This document shows, one piece after another, positions 16,681 through 24,804 of a stretch of 64,000 bases of DNA. Position 1 is the first letter of the stretch. Every line of letters begins with the position of its first letter. The stretch is from Bacteroidaceae bacterium (lineage in GTDB: Bacteria > Bacteroidota > Bacteroidia > Bacteroidales > Bacteroidaceae): assembly GCA_024401305.1 (NCBI GenBank), contig JAKSLI010000005.1:1-64000 (forward strand). The letters run 5' to 3'. A model generated the notes under the pieces. That model was not told the DNA's origin and did no database searches. It saw only the letters and a program-made list of their open reading frames with translations. The position numbers were made by a program, and so were the translations under genes.

Positions 16681-19258
16681 GAAAAAGATTTCGTTTATCA
16701 TATTATTGCTGAGCATTTCGTTTTGTGCTTTTGCCAAGGGCTCGTCAGTGAAATCGTGGATTATTGCCAATGGCGACACGCTGCGAGTAACTCAGCTTTG
16801 TCAAAATGCCGTTCGTGTACAACTTCTGCCTCGCGGTCATAAGCCGGAGCCTGCATCGTTCTATACGGAAGCGGCGATAAAGAAGGTTGCATCTGTGTCC
16901 AAAGACACGAAGTTGACAGCACGCTACAATCCGATTGACCAACTCTCTTTTTACGATGCAAAGGGTAACTGCTTGCTATCGGAAATGTTTGCAGGACGAG
17001 TTGTTGGAAAGATTAATGATAAAGGCAATGACGCCTACCGAGTTTCCCAAACCTTCCAAACTCCTGCCGACGACTACCAGTTTGGTACCGGTCAGTTTCA
17101 GGATGGAAACCTCAATGTGAAAGGTCTTACACGCTGTCTTACTCAGGTTAATACGCAGATTGCCTTGCCAATGATTATCTCGAACAAGGGCTACGGCATC
17201 CTGTGGAACAACTGCGGCATGACGGATTTCAATCCTGCTTCCAATTGTCTGAAGCTCGAGAAGCAGACGGATTCCGACGAAACGGTCGTGGTGAATACGA
17301 CAAGCACCACTGGCAACAAGCGCGAAGAACGCCACTATCAGCAGTTTGTCAGCACGCTGAACATAGATGAGGCTGGCGAATATTCCCTTCTTTTGGATGT
17401 CGGTCAGAGCATGGCTCGCCGTCATTTTGTTGAAATAGATGGCAATGTCCTTTACGAAGCAAACAATATTTGGCTGCCACCAACGGCTGCTTTCAAGGCA
17501 ACCTTGGCAAAGGGCGAGCATAAGGTCGTTGTTCGCGGTGAGAGAAACGACAAGCCTTCTCTATATTATAATAAGGTGAAAGCCGACCAGCTGACCTTCT
17601 CTTCCCCTGTTGCCCAGACGCTCGACTATACCGTTTTCGCAGGTTCTGCCGACGAGATAATCGCTTCCTATCGCGCTCTCACAGGCGAAGTTCCTATGCT
17701 TCCTCGCTGGGCTCTCGGCTATGTCCATTGTCGTGAGCGCTATGTTTCACAGGACGATGTGGTGCAGAATGCAGAAGAGTTCCGAAAGCGCAACATTCCT
17801 ATCGACATGATTGTGCAAGACTGGCAGTGGTGGGGTAATACCGGTTGGAATTCCATGGAGTTTGATCCTGTGAACTATGCCAATCCTAAGCAGATGGTTG
17901 AGAAACTTCACGCCATGGACATCAAACTGATGCTCTCTGTTTGGGCAAAGATTGACCATAACAGCAAGCTCGGAAAGCAGATGGCTGCCGATGGCAATTA
18001 CATCCCAAATACCGACTGGATAGACTTCTTCTCAAAGGAAGCTGGCGATGCATATTGGAACGCTTACAGCAAGAACATCCTTCCTACGGGTATTGATGCT
18101 TGGTGGCAGGATGCAACAGAACCTGAGAATGATGACCTTGCGGGCAGAATGGTTGACAAGGGCAAACTCTCTGGCGATGCCGTGCGCAACATCTTCCCGT
18201 TTGCAGTTAATGATGTTGTATATAACGGCTTGCTGAAGGAGCGACCAAACGAGCGCCCGATGATCATGACGCGTTCAGCTTCTCCTGGCATTCAGCGTTT
18301 CGGCGTGCTCACTTGGAGTGGCGATGTAGGCAACGACTACAAGACTCTCGAGCGACAGATTGCTGGCGGTCTCGGACAGATGGCTGCCGGTGTGCCTTGG
18401 TGGACATACGACGCAGGCGGTTTCTTCCGTCCGGGCAACCAATATTCCGACGCAGGCTATCAGAAGCGTATGCTTCGTTGGATTCAGAATGCTGTCTATC
18501 TCCCTGTAATGCGCGTTCACGGTTACATGAGCCAAACAGAACCTTGGCGCTATCAATCCGCCCATTCATCCCAATCCGCCCCAGTGTCAGAAGCGTCAGC
18601 CCCTGTGTCAGAAGCGTCAGCTTCTGATGATACCTACTCAGCCTTCGTCAAAGCTATCCGCAAGCGCTATAACCTCATATCTTACCTCTATAGCGAAGCT
18701 GCTCGCATTAGCATGGAGGGAAGCACATTGATGCGTCCGCTGGTATTCGATTTCCCTAACGACGAGAAGGCGATGGCGCAAACCACCGAATACATGCTTG
18801 GCAAGAACATCCTTGTATGTCCTGCATTAAGTGATGACGTTCAGAACCAGAAGGTATATCTTCCAGTATCAGCCAAGTGGTATCGTATTGACGACGACAT
18901 TCATGTTTATGCAAAAAGCGGAAGCATCATACCATGGGACATTGCCGATGACGTTAAGACAAGATCTACAGCCGACGTAGCCAACAATCCTACCCTCGGC
19001 ATTCGCATTTTCCCAGGGGCAGATGCAGAATACACACTCTATGAAGACGATGGCACAACGCTTTCTTACCAGAAGAATGAGTTCTCTACCATCACTTTCA
19101 AGTGGAACGATGCCAAGCGCGAACTCACCGTTCTTCCGCGCAAGGGCTCTTTCTCTGGCATGCAAACAACTCGCAACTTCACAATAACGCTTGCCGGCGA
19201 AAATGGTAAGACCACTGAAGCTAAGTACAACGGCAAGAAGGTTGTGGTGAAATTATAA
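16679..19258 (+). CDS. GH31 alpha-xylosidase/alpha-glucosidase with PA14-like insert
   Basis: 859 aa with a signal peptide (about 1-19). GH31 enzymes release alpha-linked xylose or glucose from non-reducing ends; xylosidase is favoured by context only. The N-terminal beta-sandwich is interrupted at about 215-320 by a PA14-like insert, as in known Bacteroidetes and Cellvibrio GH31 xylosidases. The barrel has nucleophile D478 (WWQDATEPE) and acid D549 (WSGDVGND). Just after RVHGYMSQTEPWRY an unusual Ser/Ala/Pro-rich stretch (about 625-652) interrupts the barrel and contains two tandem copies of PVSEASA, the repeat shared with GH10 and GH13 here. A terminator follows, closing the unit. Confidence 0.92.
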   Translation: MKKISFIILLLSISFCAFAKGSSVKSWIIANGDTLRVTQLCQNAVRVQLLPRGHKPEPASFYTEAAIKKVASVSKDTKLTARYNPIDQLSFYDAKGNCLLSEMFAGRVVGKINDKGNDAYRVSQTFQTPADDYQFGTGQFQDGNLNVKGLTRCLTQVNTQIALPMIISNKGYGILWNNCGMTDFNPASNCLKLEKQTDSDETVVVNTTSTTGNKREERHYQQFVSTLNIDEAGEYSLLLDVGQSMARRHFVEIDGNVLYEANNIWLPPTAAFKATLAKGEHKVVVRGERNDKPSLYYNKVKADQLTFSSPVAQTLDYTVFAGSADEIIASYRALTGEVPMLPRWALGYVHCRERYVSQDDVVQNAEEFRKRNIPIDMIVQDWQWWGNTGWNSMEFDPVNYANPKQMVEKLHAMDIKLMLSVWAKIDHNSKLGKQMAADGNYIPNTDWIDFFSKEAGDAYWNAYSKNILPTGIDAWWQDATEPENDDLAGRMVDKGKLSGDAVRNIFPFAVNDVVYNGLLKERPNERPMIMTRSASPGIQRFGVLTWSGDVGNDYKTLERQIAGGLGQMAAGVPWWTYDAGGFFRPGNQYSDAGYQKRMLRWIQNAVYLPVMRVHGYMSQTEPWRYQSAHSSQSAPVSEASAPVSEASASDDTYSAFVKAIRKRYNLISYLYSEAARISMEGSTLMRPLVFDFPNDEKAMAQTTEYMLGKNILVCPALSDDVQNQKVYLPVSAKWYRIDDDIHVYAKSGSIIPWDIADDVKTRSTADVANNPTLGIRIFPGADAEYTLYEDDGTTLSYQKNEFSTITFKWNDAKRELTVLPRKGSFSGMQTTRNFTITLAGENGKTTEAKYNGKKVVVKL
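18578..18628 (+). repeat. In-frame palindromic coding repeat, GH31 tandem copies
   Basis: Two copies with a 21-base period. The second (18599-18628) contains the perfect 8-bp stem-loop TCAGAAGCGTCAGCTTCTGA at 18608-18627. The reading frame is the same as in GH10 and GH13. Just before it, CAATCCGCCC occurs twice (18553 and 18571). Confidence 0.9.
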
Positions 19259-19281
19259 ACGCAACTTCAAGTTGGATAAGA

Positions 19282-19320
19282 AAAAACGGAAGACATTAGT
19301 TTGCCTTCCGTTTTTGTTTT
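19282..19320 (+). terminator. Terminator after GH31
   Basis: AAAAACGGAAG pairs with CTTCCGTTTTT and is followed by GTTTTTGG. It lies 24 bases after the stop codon. Confidence 0.85.
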
Positions 19321-19341
19321 TGGTAATTATGAACAAAAGTG

Positions 19342-20343
19342 TTACTTCCACAACAGAGGTAGCGCAAAGTAGAGATATTGGTTTACATCGCCGTAGAAGT
19401 GCTTTCCGCCTTGACGCATTGAGAAGAAGAGATTTGCGTCTGGTTTGTTGTAGCGGAAGACTGGTGCGTATGCGTTGAGGGCAGCTACGATGTTACGCTC
19501 TGGGGTGCCTGCGATATCGTCAGTACCTGTATAACCGAAGACCTTGAAGGAATTCTTGTAGAATGACTTGGAGATCTCTGCGTTTACCCATTCTGCCACC
19601 TGCTTGTAAGAATCACGCTTGCCATCGGCAGAGAAATGCCAAATGTCGCCTGAGAGTGGAATGTAGTATTTCACTGCAGCGCAGTCAAAGATGAGCTGAT
19701 ACCAAGTGGTGAGAGCACCCATTGAGAAACCTCCGAAAGCACGATGAGGACGAGTGACATCGATTCTGTCGTTGACTTTCTTCATCGACTTGTGCATGAG
19801 GAAGTAAGTGTTGTACTTGCTCTCAACAGCAGGAATGAGGAACTCGCGAAGCTCCTTGTGGAAGTTCATTGTGCGCTGAGTGGCATCGTCCATAGAGTTT
19901 GCACCAATATTCTCGTCATCGTCATAGAAAGTAGGTGTGACAACGATGAGTGGGGCTATCTGGTGGTCTTGGATCATGTGGTCGAGAACATCCCAGAGAC
20001 GGAGCCAGTCCTTTGGAGGAGTGAGGAAGGAAGTCGTGTTGTCACCACCGCCGTGCATGAGGTAGAGCACGTTGTACGGTCTGTCCTTGTCCTTTGCATT
20101 GTAGCCATAAGGAAGATAGACGCGAGCATGCTTCTTGAGTGTCTTGCCGTCGCGCTTCACTTCGTAGTTGAAAACTTCCACTGTGCCCTGCTTCTCAGCC
20201 TTTGTCCACATCTTCTGTGGAATAGAAGGAATGTCGGCAGGTGTGATGTCTGGAGCCTCTGTAGGTGCTTCAGGGAGTGGCTGGGCGTTTGTGCTGAGTG
20301 CCAAAGCCATAAATGCCGCGATAATTAGTTTGATACGTTTCAT
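19342..20343 (-). CDS. CE1-type feruloyl/acetyl xylan esterase
   Basis: 333 aa, secreted (signal peptide about 1-20), then a Pro/Glu-rich linker (about 22-45). The esterase D-like alpha/beta fold has oxyanion-side LYLMHGGGDN, nucleophile S207 in GGFSMGA, and catalytic H315 in GGKHFYGD. CE1 members of this form in Bacteroidetes xylan loci release ferulate or acetate from arabinoxylan. It is convergent with the GH31 gene and has its own -7 box at 20384-20392. Feruloyl rather than acetyl specificity is inference. Confidence 0.88.
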   Translation of the reverse strand: MKRIKLIIAAFMALALSTNAQPLPEAPTEAPDITPADIPSIPQKMWTKAEKQGTVEVFNYEVKRDGKTLKKHARVYLPYGYNAKDKDRPYNVLYLMHGGGDNTTSFLTPPKDWLRLWDVLDHMIQDHQIAPLIVVTPTFYDDDENIGANSMDDATQRTMNFHKELREFLIPAVESKYNTYFLMHKSMKKVNDRIDVTRPHRAFGGFSMGALTTWYQLIFDCAAVKYYIPLSGDIWHFSADGKRDSYKQVAEWVNAEISKSFYKNSFKVFGYTGTDDIAGTPERNIVAALNAYAPVFRYNKPDANLFFSMRQGGKHFYGDVNQYLYFALPLLWK

Positions 20344-20383
20344 TTTTGTAGGTTAATAGTTAATGGATTGAGTATTTTTCTGC

Positions 20384-20392
20384 TGCAAAATT
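20384..20392 (-). promoter_or_regulatory. -7 promoter element for CE1 gene
   Basis: TAATTTTGC on the minus strand, about 40 bases before the start, with a TTTTG -33 candidate 20 bases upstream. Confidence 0.65.
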
Positions 20393-20417
20393 AGTAATTA
20401 TTCAAGTCAAAACAAAA

Positions 20418-20452
20418 GAAAAGGAGGAAAATATTTCTATTTCCCTCCTAAA
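20418..20452 (-). terminator. Terminator of the DUF1599-to-SPOR operon
   Basis: On the minus strand, AGGAGGGAAAT pairs with ATTTTCCTCCT and is followed by TTTCTTTTG. It lies just upstream of the CE1 promoter. Confidence 0.75.
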
Positions 20453-20494
20453 GAGTTATTGCCGTTATGTACAACAGATGTTCAAATATGGTAT

Positions 20495-21244
20495 TTATTC
20501 AACTACAATCTGTTGTCTAACGATACTCACGTTCTTGAAACCTAAATTCAAAAGCTTTGTCTTATAAGGCTCTGCTTCCTTATGAGTTACGAAGTTTCCG
20601 CACATCGTCATCCAGCGTGGAGAATAGAAATGCACATAAACAGGCATTCCCGGATAGTGCTTCTTGACCTTCTGGCCAAGTTCTTCCGCTTTCTCACGGT
20701 CAACGCGCTTGTTGCCGCCATTGTAAACCTGAATGCGCCACCCCTTTATCTTGTGGGCTCCACGCATTACCTTTTTGCCTGAGATGCCGTCGCCTACCGA
20801 GTAGTCGCCACCACGGTTCTTCACCATTGCTGCAATCTCTTCTTCTGAGCCAGTAGGTACTCTTCTTGGCTGTTGGCCAGAATACTGATGAACCACTGGG
20901 CGTGGAGCCGTCTGGTCAGCTGTTGCTGATGTTTCGGTTCCTTCTGTAGGGATTTGTCCTGTAGGAGCTGCAGCAGGCTGCTGCTGTGTTTGTGGCTGGG
21001 CAGGTGCTGTTGCTGGTGTCTGAGGCTTTGGCTGAGCTGGAGTTTGTGGCTTTGGCTGAGCTGGAGTTTGTGGCTTAGGCTGAGCTGGTGTTTGTGGTTT
21101 TGGCTGAGCTGGAGTTTGTGGCTTTGTCTGCTTGTTGTTAACAAGGTCAGATATTGCCGACGATTGTGTAACCGTTACTGAGCCCTGGGCGAAAGATGCG
21201 AGGGCTATGCAGAGAGTAACGAGTAGGGCGGATATTCTTTTCAT
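20495..21244 (-). CDS. SPOR-domain protein with Pro/Gln/Thr repeat linker
   Basis: 249 aa. A signal peptide (about 1-19) is followed by a linker with about five copies of KPQTPAQP (about 40-80, coded by 24-bp direct repeats at 20998-21130) and a second Gln/Ala-rich stretch. The C-terminal SPOR domain (about 168-249) begins GWRIQVYNGGNKR. SPOR domains bind denuded peptidoglycan glycan strands, so an envelope or division-linked role is likely. It is the last gene of the DUF1599/BT_3928-family/tpiA operon. In Bacteroides, as I recall, folE follows this gene; here an esterase gene follows instead. The repeat number may vary between strains. Confidence 0.85.
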   Translation of the reverse strand: MKRISALLVTLCIALASFAQGSVTVTQSSAISDLVNNKQTKPQTPAQPKPQTPAQPKPQTPAQPKPQTPAQPKPQTPATAPAQPQTQQQPAAAPTGQIPTEGTETSATADQTAPRPVVHQYSGQQPRRVPTGSEEEIAAMVKNRGGDYSVGDGISGKKVMRGAHKIKGWRIQVYNGGNKRVDREKAEELGQKVKKHYPGMPVYVHFYSPRWMTMCGNFVTHKEAEPYKTKLLNLGFKNVSIVRQQIVVE

Positions 21245-21260
21245 TCTTTTGGTTTTTGGT

Positions 21261-21377
21261 TGTTCGCAGCAGGGCTGCGAGGGTAAAGGCTAAAAGCTAA
21301 AGGCTAAAGGCTGCCATCCGGAAGGAAAGCCTGTACTCTGTAGCCTATACCCTGTAGCCTCGCGATATGTCGCGAAC
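21261..21377. repeat. Composite intergenic hairpin element E1
   Basis: Order on the plus strand: GTTCGCAGCAGGGCTGCGA hairpin, a TAAAGGC heptad run, GCCATCCGGAAGG, a TAGCCT-type run, and the CGCGATATGTCGCG palindrome ending GAAC. It fills the SPOR-tpiA junction. Related elements are at 53281-53366 and 56034-56152. Confidence 0.8.
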
Positions 21378-21381
21378 TAAA

Positions 21382-22134
21382 TTACTTCCAAGCGTCGATG
21401 ATGCCCTGGAAATCAGCAGCCTTGAGAGAAGCGCCACCGATGAGACCACCGTCGATGTCTGGCTTAGCGAAGAGCTCAGGAGCGTTAGAAGCCTTGCAAG
21501 AACCACCGTAGAGGATAGAAGTGTTGTCAGCAACTTCCTGACCGTACTTCTCAGCTACGATAGAACGGATGTAAGCGTGGATTTCCTCTGCCTGGTCTGA
21601 AGTAGCAGTCTTACCTGTACCGATAGCCCAGATTGGCTCGTAAGCGATTACGATGTTAGCAAACTGCTCTGCAGTAAGGTGGAATACAGAACCTTCGAGC
21701 TCAGCCTTGCAAACAGCTTCCTGCTCGTTAGCCTCACGCTGCTCGAGTGACTCACCGATGCAGAAGAGGATCTTAAGACCGTTAGCGAGAGCGAGGTCAA
21801 CCTTCTCCTTGAGGATTTCTGGAGTCTCGTTGTAGTACTCACGACGCTCTGAGTGACCGAGGATAACATACTGAGCACCAGTTGACTTAACCATCTCAGC
21901 AGAAACTTCGCCAGTGTAAGCACCCTTAGCCTTGTCTGCGCAGTTCTCAGCACCGAGAGCTACGTTCTCGTTCATCATTGGAGCTACTGTTGCGAGGTGG
22001 ATGAATGGAGTACAAACGATAACATCGCAGTTTGGCTTCTCTGCGTTGTTTGCTACTACTTCTTTTACGAGGCTAATGCCTTCCTGCAGGTTCATGTTCA
22101 TTTTCCAGTTGCCTGCTACAATCTTTTTTCTCAT
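21382..22134 (-). CDS. tpiA: Triosephosphate isomerase
   Basis: 250 aa, the normal length. It interconverts dihydroxyacetone phosphate and glyceraldehyde 3-phosphate in glycolysis. All active-site residues are present: K11 in GNWKMN, electrophile H94 in GHSERR, general base E166 in [11 protein letters not shown], and the phosphate loop YGGS. It is third in the operon, after the DUF1599 and BT_3928-family genes. Strong codon bias agrees with high expression. Confidence 0.98.
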   Translation of the reverse strand: MRKKIVAGNWKMNMNLQEGISLVKEVVANNAEKPNCDVIVCTPFIHLATVAPMMNENVALGAENCADKAKGAYTGEVSAEMVKSTGAQYVILGHSERREYYNETPEILKEKVDLALANGLKILFCIGESLEQREANEQEAVCKAELEGSVFHLTAEQFANIVIAYEPIWAIGTGKTATSDQAEEIHAYIRSIVAEKYGQEVADNTSILYGGSCKASNAPELFAKPDIDGGLIGGASLKAADFQGIIDAWK

Positions 22135-22178
22135 TTTGATAAATTTTATGGTTATGGTTTTTAGTTTTGATTTCTTGT

Positions 22179-23525
22179 TTAAGCTTTGACTGTTTTCGTC
22201 AATCTTCTAACGATGGCGATGATGCCTGCCACAATGCGGTCGAAGAGTGTTAGGATTATCAGCGGCAATACATACCAAAGGAGAATCTTGCTGAATACGT
22301 TAGAATCATGCCTTTCGTCGATTTTTCCATAAGGAGTCTTTTCGAGTGCTGGCGACTTCTCGTCAAGCTTTGGCAACATATTGTGACTCCATTTCTGGTA
22401 TATCGTTCCTTCTTTCAGGAGCAGTAAACCAGGTGATGAACGCACTATTGTCTTCAGCGTGGTCTCATCAGTGTTTGCAAACTCATAGTTGGCACCGGTA
22501 ATGTCTGCCCAATGTTCCATAGCCTCCTTGCCACTAGCCGTAAGGCAGATGAAGCGATAATGGCGTCGCTGAGCATAGTCGGCAATGATGTTTATCTTGC
22601 CAAACTGCGATTCGTCGGCAGTTTCCAGATGCGGAGCTATGAGAAGGAAAGTGTAATTAGGGTCGCTCAGGATGTCTTCCGTGATGTCTTCTTCATTATA
22701 TAGAATGTTGAAGTCATGGATTGGAGGAACATAACCTTCCGTGATTTGTTCAGACTTCGAATCAACGAAAGTCCAAGTAGAGTCGGGTAGGTTCTCCATC
22801 GTGAATTCCTTCTGTTCGCCATCTCTCTTGTAGATGAGAGTTGTGTTGAATTGTGGCTGCTCAGCACCCTCCGGAATTTCCATTCCTCTCGGAATGCTTG
22901 CACCTATATGGTAAGGTCGGAAGTCGGCTATAGGCAAGTCGTACAAGCAGTAAACACTCGTTGCAAGTACGAAGAGCGCAGAGAAATTCGACACTATCCA
23001 GGCGTTGTGCCTGCTTATGAGTCGCGGCATCATCAGTGGTTTCCATGCGAGGACTGTGGCAAGAACAAGCAGAACGATGTTCTTTAGCAGAGTCTGTCCA
23101 TTAGTCAGCACAAGCGCCTCGCCGAAGCATCCGCAGTCGCTAACCGGATCAGCAATGAAAATCCAGATTGTGACAAAAGTCATCACGAGCATGAATATCC
23201 AAACTATCTTCGTGGAAATCCTTCTGTTTATTGCAAAGAGCAAGTGTATGCCAAGCAGAAACTCGAATGCTGCAAGGATGACGGAAGCAACGAGAGTGCC
23301 CCAGTCGTGGAAGAAACCGGTATTGTAAGCATCTGTTACGGCAGCAATGTAATCCTGTATTTTGTACTGTGAACCGAGAGGGTCAACAGCCTTTACAAAT
23401 CCAGAGAAGATGAAGGTTGCTGCCAATATGAGACGAGCAATGTTCACCAACACGCCACCCAGCACACCGTCCATGAAAGACGATTGCTGCACAGATTTCG
23501 ATATTTGTTCGTTATCTTGATTCAT
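22179..23525 (-). CDS. BT_3928-family DoxX-like membrane protein
   Basis: 448 aa. The N-terminal half has about four or five hydrophobic segments (about 20-45, 75-100, 110-130, 140-165, 185-205) of the DoxX/MauE type. A soluble, probably periplasmic region with thioredoxin-like secondary structure follows, and a final membrane segment lies at about 415-440. The family name comes from the Bacteroides thetaiotaomicron homologue and its function is not established; DoxX/MauE relatives are tied to redox or disulfide chemistry. It starts 10 bases after DUF1599 and precedes tpiA, an arrangement conserved in Bacteroidales as I recall it. Confidence 0.8.
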   Translation of the reverse strand: MNQDNEQISKSVQQSSFMDGVLGGVLVNIARLILAATFIFSGFVKAVDPLGSQYKIQDYIAAVTDAYNTGFFHDWGTLVASVILAAFEFLLGIHLLFAINRRISTKIVWIFMLVMTFVTIWIFIADPVSDCGCFGEALVLTNGQTLLKNIVLLVLATVLAWKPLMMPRLISRHNAWIVSNFSALFVLATSVYCLYDLPIADFRPYHIGASIPRGMEIPEGAEQPQFNTTLIYKRDGEQKEFTMENLPDSTWTFVDSKSEQITEGYVPPIHDFNILYNEEDITEDILSDPNYTFLLIAPHLETADESQFGKINIIADYAQRRHYRFICLTASGKEAMEHWADITGANYEFANTDETTLKTIVRSSPGLLLLKEGTIYQKWSHNMLPKLDEKSPALEKTPYGKIDERHDSNVFSKILLWYVLPLIILTLFDRIVAGIIAIVRRLTKTVKA

Positions 23526-23535
23526 CTAATAGCCT

Positions 23536-24084
23536 CTATTCCGTCAACTTTATGATGCCGAATACGGAATAGTTGATGATGTCCATGTAGTTGGAATCGA
23601 TGCCTTCGCTTATGAGAGTCTCGCCGTCAGAATCCTCGATTTCCTTGATGCGCTGAAGCTTTGTGAGAATGAGGTCGGTGTAGCTGCTTACTCGCATTCC
23701 TCGCCATGCTTCGTCGTAGTCATGGTTTTTGCGAATCATCAGCTGCAGAGTGTCGTCAGCATATTTGTCATAGAGCTTGAGAGCTTCTTCAGCATTAATG
23801 TCAACCTCATCAACGAAGCCTTTTTCCAACTGGATAAGTCCAACGATGCCGTAGTTTGTTAGCGCCATGAACTCGGGAAGGATGCCTTCTCCAACCCATG
23901 ACTCCTTCTTGATTTCGAGGCTGCGAATTCTCTTGGCCTTTATGAAGAGTTGGTCTGTGAGCGACGACGCGCGGAGGATTCTCCATGAAGCCCCGTAATC
24001 CTGGAGTTTCTTGGCGAATATGTCGCGGCATGAAGCAAGCGCCTCACGAAACTGCTGTTCAGTATGTTGCAGAGATTGTTCCAT
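23536..24084 (-). CDS. DUF1599 domain protein
   Basis: 182 aa from the ATG at 24084 (reading MEQSLQHTEQQ). An upstream TTG start at 24096 is unlikely because it overlaps the -7 box. The protein holds two similar halves: KLQDYGASWRILR with SLTDQLFIKAKRI, and KNHDYDEAWRGMR with SYTDLILTKLQRI. This internal duplication is characteristic of DUF1599, a nucleotide-pyrophosphatase-like helical family by appearance. Function is unproven. It is the first gene of the operon running to the SPOR gene. Confidence 0.85.
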   Translation of the reverse strand: MEQSLQHTEQQFREALASCRDIFAKKLQDYGASWRILRASSLTDQLFIKAKRIRSLEIKKESWVGEGILPEFMALTNYGIVGLIQLEKGFVDEVDINAEEALKLYDKYADDTLQLMIRKNHDYDEAWRGMRVSSYTDLILTKLQRIKEIEDSDGETLISEGIDSNYMDIINYSVFGIIKLTE

Positions 24085-24092
24085 AATCGGAT

Positions 24093-24101
24093 GCAAATTT
24101 A
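24093..24101 (-). promoter_or_regulatory. -7 promoter element just before the DUF1599 start
   Basis: TAAATTTGC on the minus strand ends 8 bases before the ATG at 24084, which predicts a nearly leaderless transcript. No good -33 element is seen, so this is tentative. Confidence 0.45.
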
Positions 24102-24207
24102 CAAAAAATAATCAATAATGTGGTTTTTTCTATAGAAAAACGTCAAAAAACGCCTCTCTTACTCTCTATTCTTTGGAAATCGCAAAGTGAATAAAGCAAA
24201 AATCCAC

Positions 24208-24216
24208 TATATTTGC
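24208..24216 (+). promoter_or_regulatory. -7 promoter element for tRNA-Arg
   Basis: TATATTTGC, 9 bases before the mature 5' end of the tRNA. Confidence 0.65.
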
Positions 24217-24225
24217 ATCGTTTTT

Positions 24226-24299
24226 GGTCCCGTAGCTTAGCTGAATAGAGCGTCAGATTCCGGTTCTGAAGGTCATGGGTTTGAATCCCATCGGGATCA
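24226..24299 (+). tRNA. tRNA-Arg (anticodon CCG)
   Basis: Acceptor GGTCCCG pairs with CGGGATC with one G-T pair. The anticodon stem TCAGA/TCTGA encloses the loop TTCCGGT with anticodon CCG. The T arm is ATGGG TTTGAAT CCCAT, and the discriminator is A. No CCA is encoded. It borders the accessory stretch, which begins with a phage-derived fragment. Confidence 0.92.
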
Positions 24300-24433
24300 C
24301 TAATTTACGAAACGGGAATAAGAACAAATCGTAATCCATTAGAAACAAATCCTAATTCTTAAGGTCTTTTAAGCCTTAGAAATAACGTCAAATCGCAGTT
24401 TATTAATACTATTGCTCATCTGTTTTCTTTAGC

Positions 24434-24640
24434 TTAGGTAAACAAATAAAATGTTTGCCTCTTGGTGTCTGCCAGTTCTCTACGCAGACGCTTCAAATCC
24501 GTCTTGTTGCCCGCAGCGGCAGCCTTTGCGATGGCACTTTCCTGTTGCAGCGCATTGCTTTTGAACTGCTGAAGTGTTCTCTCTGCCTGTTGACCGTTTA
24601 CTTGAAGGGTGACGGTAGCCCTTGTATTCATGTTACTCAT
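24434..24640 (-). pseudogene. Phage tail tape-measure protein, N-terminal stub
   Basis: 68 aa. Residues 6-60 (TVTLQVNGQQAE, then AIAKAAAAGNKTDLKRLRREL) match the start of tape-measure proteins of Bacteroidetes siphoviruses as I know them, which normally run to more than 500 aa. It ends abruptly after RQTFYLFT. No other phage gene lies nearby, and it is 135 bases from tRNA-Arg, a common integration target. It is best read as a prophage remnant. TATTTTTGC at 24687-24695 could act as a -7 box for it, with an ATTTACG heptad run between. Confidence 0.7.
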
Positions 24641-24649
24641 CTTGTTTAT

Positions 24650-24690
24650 TTACAGATTTACGGATTTACGATTTACAAATTACAATGCAA
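24650..24690. repeat. Heptad run (ATTTACG)
   Basis: About five degenerate seven-base units lie upstream of the tape-measure stub. Confidence 0.7.
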
Positions 24691-24695
24691 AAATA

Positions 24696-24723
24696 CCTCT
24701 CTCTTTTCAAACGAGAAAAGACG
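24696..24723 (+). repeat. 28-bp direct repeat, left copy
   Basis: 25 of 28 bases match 26109-26136 (core CTCTTTTCAAAC then AAAAGACG). The two copies flank the gene at 24805-26022. Confidence 0.75.
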
Positions 24724-24774
24724 AAAAAAACGCAGAAAGTTCGCTGAAAATTTTGAGGACTAGCATAAAAATAC

Positions 24775-24783
24775 TAATTTTGC
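24775..24783 (+). promoter_or_regulatory. -7 promoter element for the 24805 gene
   Basis: TAATTTTGC with TTTTG at 24751-24755 (19-base spacer), 21 bases before the start codon. Confidence 0.8.
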
Positions 24784-24804
24784 AGAAACAAAAAAACAGA
24801 AGTT

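Noticed and set aside
20998..21145. 24-bp direct repeats that could suggest a CRISPR array
   Set aside because: There are no spacers; the repeats code the KPQTPAQP linker of the SPOR protein in frame.
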